A stretch of 64,000 bases of DNA from Tetrahymena thermophila SB210. Taxonomy: Eukaryota; Ciliophora; Oligohymenophorea; Hymenostomatida; Tetrahymenidae. Positions 26,605 to 37,306 of the stretch are shown one piece after another. Location: positions 698,268 through 762,267 of the forward strand of contig NW_002476365.1 in NCBI RefSeq assembly GCF_000189635.1. The letters run 5' to 3'. The position numbers and the translations under genes were made by a program. The notes below the pieces were generated by a model, which made no database searches, was not told the origin of the DNA, and saw only the letters and a program-made list of their open reading frames with translations. Positions within the stretch are counted from its first letter, which is position 1, and every line of letters starts with the position of its first letter.

Positions 26605-26922
26605 GTCAATTTATATTCTAAAACACATAAATTTTGTTCTAATTTAAAAAAATGAAGATATTTCTGTGTAGTGTTATTTTAATTATAGACTTGGAGATGG
26701 TACTTAATAAAATTTATATGGATTGCAATATTTAAAGAGATACTAAATATAAATTTAATCTCCTTTTTTTATGTAGTTTAAAAAGCCAAGATGTGTTTAA
26801 GTGAACTACCAAATAATTCTAAACCTTTATTTCCTTTTAAATAGACTTTATATCCAAAAATATTAAAAAGAATTTATTGCAAGTCATAGTTTTTACACAA
26901 AATGAGCTTAGGTATATTATAA
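26605..26922 (-). pseudogene. Decayed tandem copy of the xylulokinase 3' end
   Basis: On the plus strand this stretch parallels the true 3' end of the neighbouring gene, offset by about 308-329 bases. Matching landmarks occur in the same order: GGAGAT/GAAGAT then ATTTCTGT; AATTATAGA; TGGAGATG; GTTTAAA; CCAAGATGTG against CCATGATGTG; ATCCAAAAA; and GCTTAG then TATATTAT. The copy has lost about 20 bases and the codons for the conserved GG ACKNRVLQ block. Its frame no longer encodes a kinase. It probably arose by a local tandem duplication. Confidence 0.75.
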
Positions 26923-28602
26923 TCAATATGGATACTATTTACATAAATTTTATTCTAATTATTAAATAAATGGAGATATTTCTGTATAATACTAATTTAA
27001 TTATAGATCTGGAGATGACACTTGCTGAATATTATATGCGTTGCAGCTGTTAAAGTGGCTATAAAAATCTATTTCGTCATTTTTAATGTGGTTTAAATAT
27101 CCATGATGTGCTCTAAGAGCACTACCAATACATGCTGAATCTTCAGATCCTTGTATAAAAACAGGGCATCCAAAAACATTAGAAGAAATTTGTTGCAAAA
27201 CTCTGTTTTTGCATGCTCCTCCTGTCAAAATCAGCTTAGATATATTATCTTTCAGGAAGTTTATTCTTAAAGATATTATTTTATATTCAAGAAGAAGTAT
27301 AATTTTTTCTACTGGCAAAATTTTAATAGGAGCATCGTTATTTACATTTTTTATTTCTTCTATTTAGTTTGGACAGTTTATAGGTGGTACTATTTCAGGT
27401 TATTAAAGAAAACAACCATAAAATCCTTTAGGCTTGTAGATATTAAAGTAATATTCTTCAACTTCTTCCCATGTCAACTAACTTTTTGAAATTATTTCTT
27501 CTCTCATCATACCTCCATTTTTCTGGCAAAGGAGCAAAAGATACTTTTTATTGATTAAAATAAATCTTTTTATTTTTAATCAAAATCGAGATTTTTAAGT
27601 TAATCAAAAAATAAAATATACCTAATCTGATCTAAGAGGAGAGCAAAAAATATGAATATTTGGGTCAAGTGATTTCTCTATATCATTTTCGTTAATAATA
27701 CCAAATAGAGTATCACTAGTACCTAAGCTTATTGCCAAGTAACTTGGATTCAGCAATCCCATTCCTACCATAGAGGCTAAATTATCTCCAGTGCTAGCAA
27801 TAACAAACGAGTCTTAACTAAAGATATTATTATACTTGTGTATGAAATAATCGTTTATTCTTCCAACACTTTACCAACTCTTTATAGGTTGATATACTCC
27901 TAGTTTTTTTTATAAATCAGGTACATAATCTACCATTTCTTAAATGTATTTTTTAGATTTTAAATCCATTAAATTAATCCCAGATGCATCACCATAGTCA
28001 ACAGAAATAAACTTTCCAATAAATATTTCAGCCAAAAATGAGCTTATTAAGCTTATATGGATAGTTTTATCGTAAATTTCTTTTTATAATTAGTATTTTT
28101 TAATAATTTAACTGAAAGAAAACCTTTCAAAAGCCCTACTTCCTGATTTTTTATGAATTTCTGTAAATTACTCAGAAATTTCTTTACACTAAGAAGATGT
28201 GCTAGAATCCATCCAAATAGGACATAAAATAGTTGCAAATGAATCTTTCAAATTTTCAATTAAATTTTTTTTAGAGTCATATAATATTTCCTTCTAATAA
28301 TAAACACTCCCATGTTGTTATCCAGATACAGATAAAGCAGATATTTTTTTAGCGAATTACTTATTTAGTTTTTCTAAACCTAGATCAAGAGCTCTGAGAA
28401 AAATGAGCACATCTTATTCTGCTGATTTGTGATTATCCTTTACTGTAAAATGAACAACTTCTTCATTTTCAAATAGTATATCACTAAAAATAATTTTATC
28501 ACGATATACTTCTATAGAATTCTCATCAAATACACATAATTTTAAAGACTAAGTAGACAAATCTAATCCTAAAAAGAAAAGATTTTCAATTTGTATATCC
28601 AT
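26923..28602 (-). CDS. XYLB: Xylulokinase (FGGY sugar kinase)
   Basis: Exons 27622-28602 and 26923-27543 (minus; 78-base intron) encode 533 residues, close to the 536 of human XYLB. The start MDIQIENLFFLGLDLSTQSL carries the N-terminal ATP-binding FGGY motif (GxDxSTQ). SALSVSGQQHGSVYY is the typical xylulokinase sugar-site segment, followed by CPIWMDSST. The C-terminal half has KLILTGGACKNRVLQQ, the adenosine-binding GGA motif, and then GSEDSACIGSALRAHHGY. The enzyme phosphorylates D-xylulose to xylulose 5-phosphate, feeding the pentose phosphate pathway, in the cytosol. The end (QYYTEISPFIQQLEQNL) was extended past two TAA/TAG codons to the TGA at 26923-26925. A decayed copy of its 3' end lies just downstream. 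Confidence 0.93.
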
Positions 28603-29714
28603 CGCGCAAAATAGTTGCTGTTTTAATATTAAAAACCGCCAAAAGTGATATAATTAAGTTAAATAATTTATCAATAAATTTGATAAAGATTTTATTATTA
28701 ATTAAAAACTTTTTTAAATAAATTATGTATCATTTTAATAAATAATCATTTTATAACAAATACTGTAAATTTTCATATATTAAGGCCACCTCGATTTCAG
28801 CTTAGATACCTCACTTATAGTTCTTACCTGCCTTAATTAAACCATATTTTCAAATTTTTAAAAACGGCCTATATATGAACCTTTAGAGTATATTATATTT
28901 AATTTTATATTGTTAAACCTAAAAATTTATTACATTTAATTTCATTTAATTTTTAAAACTAACTATGCTTTAAAAATCCACTTTTTGTTTGAATAAATTT
29001 TACAAAGATGAATTTTGATATTTAAAATATCAAAATAACTTGAAATGAGATATTTATTTTTTAATAATTATGAATTTATCTGATAAATTTCTGTAACTAT
29101 TTTTCTTTAAAAAATTTAATTTTAGATAAACTTATTATGCATTTTAGTTTAAAAAACAAAATTATAACAAATACATTTTCAAGAACTATTTATTTATTTA
29201 ATTTAATATTTTGAAAAAATAATTTTTATTGTTATATTCATTCAAATTGTTAAAAATAAATAAAAAATTTAGATAATAAAAATTAATTATTGAATTATCT
29301 AAATTTATCTGTTTATCTCCTAATTATTCAATTAATAAAATAATAATTTCATAAGAAGATTAAATTAAACCAAATTCTATTTTTACTTTTATTTATTACT
29401 ATTAAAGAGCAAAATTTTTAAAATTGTTATCAAAATCTTGAAAATGGTTTAAAAATTCCTTCCTTCATTGTAGTAAATAGTTTTAAAATAGTAGAATTGC
29501 TTTGACAAGTATAGTCAAAAATAGGCTAAATTTCTTTAGAGGTGAGGGTCTCTTTTTAATATATGAGATGTGAAGAAAATAAATTAATTGAGCATAACAA
29601 AATTTATATATCCTTTGTTTTGAAAATAATTGTATAAACTTTAAATTAACAAAAAAAAGTTAAATAAAAAAGAGCAAAAATAGATTAAATTTAAACCTAA
29701 AATAGTTAGCGTAA
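28603..29714. other. Intergenic, divergent promoters of xylulokinase and eRF1
   Basis: About 1.1 kb between divergent start codons, so it should hold both promoters. It is AT-rich apart from a GC-richer, possibly structured island at 28793-28870, listed separately. Confidence 0.5.
28793..28870. ncRNA. Possible structured RNA island
   Basis: A 78-base segment has much higher GC than its flanks, and its ends AGGCC and GGCCT can pair to close it. It contains CTTACCTG, but the rest does not match U1 or any RNA I know. It could equally be a conserved promoter element of eRF1 or xylulokinase. Confidence 0.2.
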
Positions 29715-32186
29715 ATGGAAGAGAAAGATCAACGTTAAAGAAATATTGAACATTTTAAGATCAAGAAATTGATGACAAGACTTAGAAACACTAGAGGGTA
29801 ATCAATCTATTTAATATAAAAAATTATTTTCTCTCTTTTCACTAACTTTCCATTTGCACCCACTGATTCAATATGTTATTTTTGTTTTGCTTGAATAATA
29901 ATAAAACTATATATAGCCTAGTTATCATTCATTTAATTTTAATATCTTATGGAATTGCAATTCTATATTTTGCTTAAGGATAAATACCTTAAAAATATGT
30001 GACATCAGTGGAGATTTTGCATAATTTGGAAGATTTAGGGATTGAAATTTTAGAAAATTTTAAGTAAATAACCTTTATAACTTTTAAAAACATAGTTCTG
30101 GTACTTCTATGGTTTCTTTGATTATTCCTCCTAAGAAGTAAATTAACGATTCCACAAAGTTAATCAGTGATGAATTCAGTAAGGCCACTAATATTAAAGA
30201 CAGAGTCAACCGTTAATCTGTACAAGATGCAATGGTTTCCGCCTTACAAAGTAAAATTATTATATTATTGGTTAAATATGTATATATGCTTGGCATTTCT
30301 TCAAACAACATCCACAAAAACTATTGAATGATGAAGATATTTTAAGCAAAATTTAAAAAATGAAAATAAATTTGCTGACTGGTCTTAAATGTTTAATTTA
30401 TAAAACAAAGGATTAAAATTATATCAAAGAACTCCCAATAATGGTTTGATTCTTTATTGCGGTAAGGTTCTTAACGAAGAAGGAAAAGAAATTAAGCTTT
30501 TGATCGATTTCGAACCCTACAAGCCCATCAACACCTCTCTTTATTTCTGTGACAGTAAGTTCCACGTTGATGAATTGGGTTCACTTCTTGAAACCGACCC
30601 TCCTTTTGGTTTCATCGTTATGGATGGTCAAGGTGCTCTCTATGCCAATCTCCAAGGAAATACAAAGACAGTAAGCTATATAAAATAAATTAACTATCAA
30701 AATTTTTTATTAGATGCATGCAAAACAAATAAACAAGGAAAGATTTAATAAGGGTCAATTAAAAATACGCTTAAAATTATTAAAAAATATTAACGAAAGT
30801 CATATTTTTTAGGGATTAATTAACAAATAAATATTTTGGCTTTTAAGAAAATCTTATTATATACTTTCTTTAATTAATAAGCATTTAATCCTATTTTCAA
30901 TCAAAGCATATTCTCAAAAAAAAAAAATACAAGCAAGCAAGCAAATATCTCTTTGAATATTTTTAAATAAAATCAAATTGAGTAAATATATTTCTTCTAT
31001 GTAGCAGAGTTTACTAAATTAGTAATATTACTACCAGTTTTTTAGTAAAAAATAAAACGAACTATCTTTCAAATGAATATATAAAAAAACATTATTCTTT
31101 TTAACATATAATCATTTCTCATTAATTAAAAAAGGTTTTAAATAAATTCTCAGTCGAATTGCCCAAGAAGCACGGTAGAGGTGGTCAATCATCAGTTCGT
31201 TTTGCACGTCTTAGAGTTGAAAAGAGACACAACTATCTTAGAAAGGTTTGTGAAGTCGCCACTTAAACTTTCATTTCCCAAGATAAAATTAATGTTTAAG
31301 GTTTAGTCTTAGCTGGTTCTGGTGATTTCAAGAATGAATTGAGTACTACATAGATGTTCGACCCTCGTCTTGCTTGCAAGATTATCAAGATTGTTGATGT
31401 TTCTTATGGTGGTGAAAATGGTCTTAACCAAGCTATTGAACTCGCTTAAGAATCTTTAACTAACGTCAAGTTCGTTTAAGAAAAGAACGTTATCTCCAAA
31501 TTCTTCGATTGCATCGCTATTGACTCCGGTACCGTTGTCTATGGTGTTCAAGATACTATGTAACTCTTATTAGATGGTGTTATTGAAAACATTCTTTGTT
31601 TCGAAGAACTCACTACCTTGAGAGTCACTCGTAAAAATAAAGTCACAGAATGTAATTATTTAGCATTTATTTCAATTTTCAGATTAGGTATTTGAACTCA
31701 AAAAGCAAGCAATCAAGCAAAAAAGCAAACAAACAAACAAACAAAAAATAAATTAAATAGCAAGAAAGAAAGAAAGAAAGAAATAAATAAATAAGGCTTT
31801 AATAGATGATACCAATAGAATCTAATAATAAAATCTTTTTCTACAAATAAATTTAATTAATTAAATGATTAAAAATATCTTTTATAAAATTAGAAATCAC
31901 TCATATATTCATTCCTCCTAATGAATTAAATAATCCTAAGCATTTCAAGGATGGTGAACATGAACTTGAAAAGATTGAAGTTGAAAACTTAACTGAATGG
32001 TTAGCTGAACACTACAGTGAATTCGGTGCTGAACTTTACTTTATTACTGATAAATCTGCTGAAGGTTGCCAATTTGTCAAAGGTTTCTCTGGTATTGGTG
32101 GTTTCTTAAGATATAAGGTCGATTTAGAACATATTGTTAACCCTAATGACGAATACAACTACGAAGAAGAAGAAGGCTTCATATGA
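29715..32186 (+). CDS. ERF1: Translation release factor eRF1
   Basis: Exons 29715-29797, 30096-30250, 30411-30670, 31135-31651 and 31894-32186 sum to 1,308 bases (435 residues), the normal eRF1 length. Domain 1 (stop recognition) begins [20 protein letters not shown]. It has [15 protein letters not shown] where most eukaryotes have TASNIKS, and [10 protein letters not shown] for the YxCxxxF motif. The catalytic loop [17 protein letters not shown] contains GGQ, which triggers peptidyl-tRNA hydrolysis. Domain 3 follows to the acidic end [15 protein letters not shown] and TGA. Several Gln codons in the gene are TAA or TAG. Exons use many C-ending codons (GTC, TCC, GAC, AAG) unlike the neighbours, as in a strongly expressed ciliate gene. 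A tRNA-Gln(UUA) lies 293 bases downstream. Variant motifs at both decoding sites fit UGA-only termination. Confidence 0.98.
31700..31800 (+). repeat. Simple-sequence tract in eRF1 intron 4
   Basis: The fourth eRF1 intron (31652-31893) holds AAGC/AATC-like repeats, then (CAAA)n, (GAAA)n and (AAAT)n runs one after another. A shorter (AAGC)n run lies in intron 3 near 30930. These are probably replication-slippage microsatellites. Confidence 0.8.
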
Positions 32187-32479
32187 TCAATATTTTTATT
32201 TCTAAATTAAATTTTACATCTAAAAGATGTTTTAAAACATTCTGCTTAAGCACTCTAAAATATTAAGTTTATATTAAAGATTTAATATTTTCTGTAATTC
32301 ATTTCATTATGTACTATAGTATTATTACTCTTTGTATTTTGAGAGCTTTAAGCTTCCTTAAAAAAATTCATCTTTTTCTTCATGATAAATTAATTATTAA
32401 TTAATTTGTTGTATTCTCTAATTTTAATTTGCAAGGGCCTTTATATCCTCCCAAAATAATATAGTATTATTAGTTATCC
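32187..32479. other. eRF1 3' flank and tRNA-Gln upstream region
   Basis: About 290 bases of AT-rich DNA with a TTAATTATTAATTAA palindrome near 32390 and a short GC-richer CCTCCC segment at about 32445. No gene is seen. Confidence 0.4.
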
Positions 32480-32551
32480 GGTTCCATAGTATAGTGGTTA
32501 GTACTGGGGACTTTAAATCCCTTGACCTGGGTTCGAATCCCAGTGGGACCT
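32480..32551 (+). tRNA. tRNA-Gln(UUA): tRNA-Gln(UUA), reads UAA as glutamine
   Basis: The 72-base cloverleaf is intact. The acceptor stem GGTTCCA pairs with TGGGACC (one G-U pair) and the discriminator is T. The anticodon stem GGGGA/TCCCT encloses the loop CTTTAAA, so the anticodon is UUA. The T-arm reads CTGGGTTCGAATCCCAG. An anticodon UUA decodes UAA, a stop in the standard code. The body agrees with the ciliate Gln isoacceptor known from Tetrahymena. A run of T just after the 3' end (from 32554) is the expected RNA polymerase III terminator. Internal A-box and B-box (GGTTCGAATCC) promoters are present. Confidence 0.97.
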
Positions 32552-32869
32552 GATTTTTTAAAAATAAAAAACAATTAACAAATTTAATAATTAATACCTA
32601 TCAAAAGTTAATTAAGGCGCAAATCGAACAGAATTTTAGAAATTTCAAGATTTATAAATCTTGTTAAGCCATCAAAAATCACTTATCTATGATCAAAATT
32701 GGATTTATTGTAGATCCAGAATAGATATTTAACATAAATGTAACTTTCAAATAAGCGATTCAAAGTTATAAAAGCACATTATTTGTAATAAACAATATAC
32801 TGCAAACATAAATAACAAAAATCAGTATATCTATTATTTCAATACAAATATAAGAATAATAAACAATAA
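32552..32869. other. Intergenic, AT-rich
   Basis: Stretch between the tRNA terminator and the degenerate repeat array. No gene is visible. Confidence 0.4.
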
Positions 32870-33935
32870 ATATAAATACACTAATCATTGAAGGATGATA
32901 ACTTAATTTTAAAAATAGATAGTAAAACGTTAGCTAAAAATTATTTTGTTATGAGGAGTAAAATTTAATTAAATCAACCAATCATCTGAATTTATTTTAA
33001 ATTGATTGATATAAATTTGTTAAAAATATAATTTTTGTTGTCTATCAAATTGTTATTATTATTAACAACTCAATAGGAATATTAATGTATCAAAGAATAA
33101 ATTTTAAAGAAATTGAAAATAAAAAGAAGATAAATTTTTAGAGAAGTTTGATATAAATTATTTTCTTATGACAAATAATATTTAAATCAGTCAATCGTTA
33201 TTCTTTATTTTAAATTGATAAAATATATGCTCAAAATTTTGTTTGTTTTCGCTATTAATTTATATTTATTACTAATAAATTTTATAAAAATTTCAATACA
33301 AGCAATTGTATTTAAAGAATAAATTTTTTTAAAATTAATATTGATAGTAGAAATTTTTTGTAGAAAATTAATTGTGAGGATTTTATTAAAATAATTTAAT
33401 TTAAATTTAGTTCATCATTCAATCATTCAAACATCATTACTTTTATAATTGGTAAAAAATTATTAAAAATATATTTTTAAGTTTATTATATTGATTAACT
33501 AACATATAACTAACATTTTAATACAAATATAACTCTATCAAAGAATAAATTTTAATTTAAAAATATTAAAATTGAGATGAGATAGGTTATAATTAAAGAT
33601 AAATAGTGAAAATTTTGTTAAAATTATTTTTTTTTAAAGAGTAAAATAAAATGAATTGATTCAGTCAATCATTCTCCTTTATTTATTCTAAATTGGTAAA
33701 AAATCGATTAAAAAAGTAGCTTTTAAAATTTATTATTAATATTTGTTCAATCTTTATTCCTAATTTAGTTATGCATTTTATAATTCTTTTTCTTGATTTT
33801 ATAGTTTTATTATAATCATTTATTATGACATAAAAAGAGAGGATAAGCAGTTTAGAAAATAATTAGTAAAAATATTTCAATAATTATTTTATCATGTGAA
33901 TTCATTTAATTGTATCAATCAATCATTGACCTTTA
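32870..33935. repeat. Degenerate tandem array, about five units of 220-260 bp
   Basis: A block order repeats: GATAGTAAAA-like, AATTATTTT, then TCAGTCAATCATT-like, TTTATTTTAAATTGATAAA, and CAAAGAATAAATTTT. TCAATCAT-type cores lie near 32975, 33187, 33420, 33657 and 33917; ATTTTAAATTG-type cores follow each. Copies are heavily diverged. The last unit overlaps the stop codon and C-terminal codons of the secreted poly-Gln gene, so it has been absorbed into a coding region. Confidence 0.6.
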
Positions 33936-35541
33936 TTTTAAATTAAAAAATAATTGACTCAGAATAAAGATTTTATTATTTATTTAGAATTTATTATTAT
34001 TATTTCTATTAATCTTTAGTTTATTATTGTTAGTCTTTTCCTTAATTTATTTACTATTCTGTATCTTATTATTCTTCTTCCTCTTTATCTTTTTGTTGCA
34101 ACTAATCGTATTTTAATTATTTTTGATCTTACTATTGCTGTTAGTGTTGATTATTGTCATTTATTTAATTTATATCTTATATTAGCATACTTATTTAAAT
34201 TATAGACATTGAATAAAATTATGCTATTTAAAATTTTATATGCAATGACCTATCGTCTTTATCCCAAAATGTTTCGTTTTGATCTACATAGGCGGTAGAG
34301 TCAAAGATTTATCCTTTCTATGTTTTAGAGTATAATTTTTGTAGTGAAAGTTTCTTAGTATTTGTTGAGTCTTTAAACCAAACTCTTAAGAATATAAATT
34401 CACCCTAAATATAATTATTAGTCTCTCTGTAAGTTTTCCAATCTGATTGGTATTAAAACCCATAGATGTCATAATCTTAAAGTATAATACATTTTGTAAG
34501 GCTTTTGCAGTGGTAAAATGGTTATTGATATACATCTTAAGTAAATGTTTATACAGTTTATCCATCAAAATAAACATTAAGAAACCATCTATGGGTTCTT
34601 ACAATTTTATTACTATTCTTTATGTTCAATTCAAATAAAATTTTGTTTCTTTAAGTTAAATCTTCGTTTTTTTTCTAAAAAATAGATATATTCTCAAGAG
34701 CTTAAAGTGGAATTTTAATTCTAGTACTACCCTATGCCAAGCCAGGTATATCTTATAATAAAATATTATTTTGCAAGTTATTTAGATCTTATTATTGATT
34801 TTAAATTAATAATTAATTTTCTGCAGAAGAGTTTCTAACTAGATATTAAAATTATAAGCTATCTCTACAATTATTCAAATTAAATTAGCTATGTTCTGTA
34901 TTTATTATAATATCTTAGATAATAAAATCTTGCTATTATTAATTTACATCTACTTAATTTTCTTTTTAGAAATAGCTAAAAATTTTTATTTCAAAATACT
35001 TAGCTGTTAGCTGGATCTCAGTATCGCATCTATTAGAAGTTTTATCTTAAGTAATAGGTTTGCATACTAATGGGTGTAATTAACTCATATAATAACCTTC
35101 TTTACACTAACAAGCTCTGCTATAAAAGTTAACTTATTAATTTTAATCTTTGCAAGCTAAGCATTATTTTTAATTACATTGTTCACAACTATTATGGCAT
35201 TCTTTTTGATTCAATTCATCCTCATCTAAATTTTCATCTGCATGATAGCCCTTAAAAAGAAACTTATTTCGCTTAAAAAGCTTATCAATATTATTTTTTT
35301 AAGTTATATTTGTATAGTTTTCTTAATTTATTATAGTAAAATTTTGTTCACCATCATCTTTATTCTTATTGTCTTCAAAATATTATTAATGCTAATCAGT
35401 TGAATTGAAATGACTGCTATTAACATCATAAGATTTAAACCTTTTGTTTTTTTTATCTTCTTATTTATGCTTATAATGGCATTTAATTTAATCGATTTGT
35501 TAAGCTAAGAGTATCAACAAAAAGAAAATTTTCATATTCAT
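33919..35541 (-). CDS. Secreted Cys-rich protein with poly-Gln tail
   Basis: A single exon of 540 residues runs from ATG 35541 to TGA 33919-33921. The signal peptide is MNMKIFFLLILLAQQIDQIKC. A furin-like cysteine cluster at about residues 125-175 reads ECHNSCEQCNQKQCLACKD, then RACQCKEGYY and HPLVCKP, a CxxxCxxC pattern typical of ciliate surface and secreted proteins. The middle (RTHRWFLNVYFDGQ, FYHCKSLTKCIILQDYDIYG) looks like a beta-rich domain. The last ~100 residues are dominated by Gln, mostly written as TAA and TAG. No second TM segment is seen, so it is probably secreted. A second in-frame ATG lies two codons downstream. The 3' end merges with the repeat array. Confidence 0.8.
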
Positions 35542-37306
35542 ATTCAAGTGATTTTTTAAAGTGTATTTTTGTGTTTTAATTAAATTTGTGATGTTTTCTT
35601 TATTTTAGTATATTTTAATCACGCCCAATATTTGTTTAAATTTTTATCCTAATCAAAGAATGAACTTTTTACCAAATTTAATTAAAAAAGGTAAAAACTT
35701 AACTATTATTTTAGTAATTTATAGCCAGAATTTAAATAACATATCAACAACATTCTTTATTTCAGAACTTTAGTTTATCTCTGTTAATATTAGTATCTTA
35801 TGTTGATATCAAATTCAATATTTTGCTTATTTTTAATAAATAAGTAATAAAATAAATATTAGAAAAATAAATTAGTTAGTTTTTCTCTTTAAAATAATAA
35901 ATTTTTTAAGATATTTAAAAAGTATATTTTTTTTAATATTGATAAAAGAATTTTTGTTTTTATAAATATTTTCATAACTTTTTTAAGGCATATTAATCTA
36001 GAAAAATAAAAGAAGTAATTTAAATCTTTACATATTTTTTATTGAATTAAATAAATATTTGCATAAATAAAAATTTAAAATGATACAAACTATACTCAAT
36101 AATATTAAAATTAGCTAACCTTTTTAACAATTACAAAAAATTTATAAATCACTAGAAATAATATTTTAATATAATTAATTTATAGCTGTTTCTTCATTTT
36201 AAATATTATCAACATTTAATGGTATCATGATTTTTTATATTTCAAATGATTATATATAACTTATTAAAATTTTTTTATTCTACATCTTAATTATTTATAT
36301 TTCTACAATTTTCAATAAATCAATTATAGATCAAAAATGTATTAAAGTATATTTATTGATATTGACTTGACAACATTTTGAAATATAATATAACAGCTAC
36401 TAATCAATTAATTATCCTAGTTAAATAGTACAAAAAATCCATTTAAATATTTGATTAATCTTTTGAAATTATTCTAAACAATTATTAAAAAATCAAACAT
36501 ACTTTTAATTTATAAATGGCAATGAATATAAATTAGTTTTTTAAGTTATTCTGTTTTTTAATTGTTATTTTATTGAAAATTTTATTTTAATAAATAGATA
36601 ATTATTTACTTGTTGTTTTATTTATATTTTCTTAAAGATTACAGTTACTAATGTATGTGTTATCTCGAAATGAGAAAATGATGCTAATTTTTAATTTTTC
36701 TTAGCTTCTGTATTATTAAGAAAGTATGGAAATATGAATAATGAGTGAATAATCATTAAAAAATCTTAAAGTATCGTTGTAAAAAAATCAGTTTACAGCA
36801 TTAATTAAAAGTGATAAATTGGCAAAATTTCTTATCAAATCCTATGCTTAAAATATGTAAAATCACAGAAATGATATCTAGCGTTATCTATGATTTAAAT
36901 TAATTAGAAAGTTTTAATGGGATTAGTTAACAGATTTCAATTACATGGTATTGAATAAATTCTTAATAGAACCAAAAAAATATGAATTAATTTTGATGAT
37001 TCCAATTATGTAATTATTTATCTTAGTTTAATCAGAATTTAAGAATTTTTTTGTGTGGGTATTTTTTATTTAATTACAACTTCAATAGATGATTTTTATA
37101 TATTTGCTGTTTTAAATTAGCATGCTTAACTATTTAATAAATTTATTCATACGAATAAACCATTACAGATTTAATTAGATGGCTTAAGAAATCATTGCTG
37201 GAAATTTTACTAAAAAAATTTACTCTTTAAATTGTTGTCTAATTTCTTTTGATTTTATAATTAATTAGACTTAAAAAACTTTTATTGATTATTCATTAAA
37301 TAAAAA
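35542..37306. other. Intergenic, about 1.8 kb, divergent promoters
   Basis: Lies between divergent starts of the secreted protein (minus) and the two-TM protein (plus). It is entirely AT-rich, with no gene, RNA or strong repeat recognised. Confidence 0.4.

Noticed and set aside
27001-27318. 105-residue small kinase-like gene
   Set aside because: It is the C-terminal part of xylulokinase; upstream and downstream codons are in the same frame and the gene extends to 28602 and 26923.
28793-28870. U1 snRNA
   Set aside because: Only the 8-mer CTTACCTG matches; stem-loops and the Sm site expected of U1 are not there.
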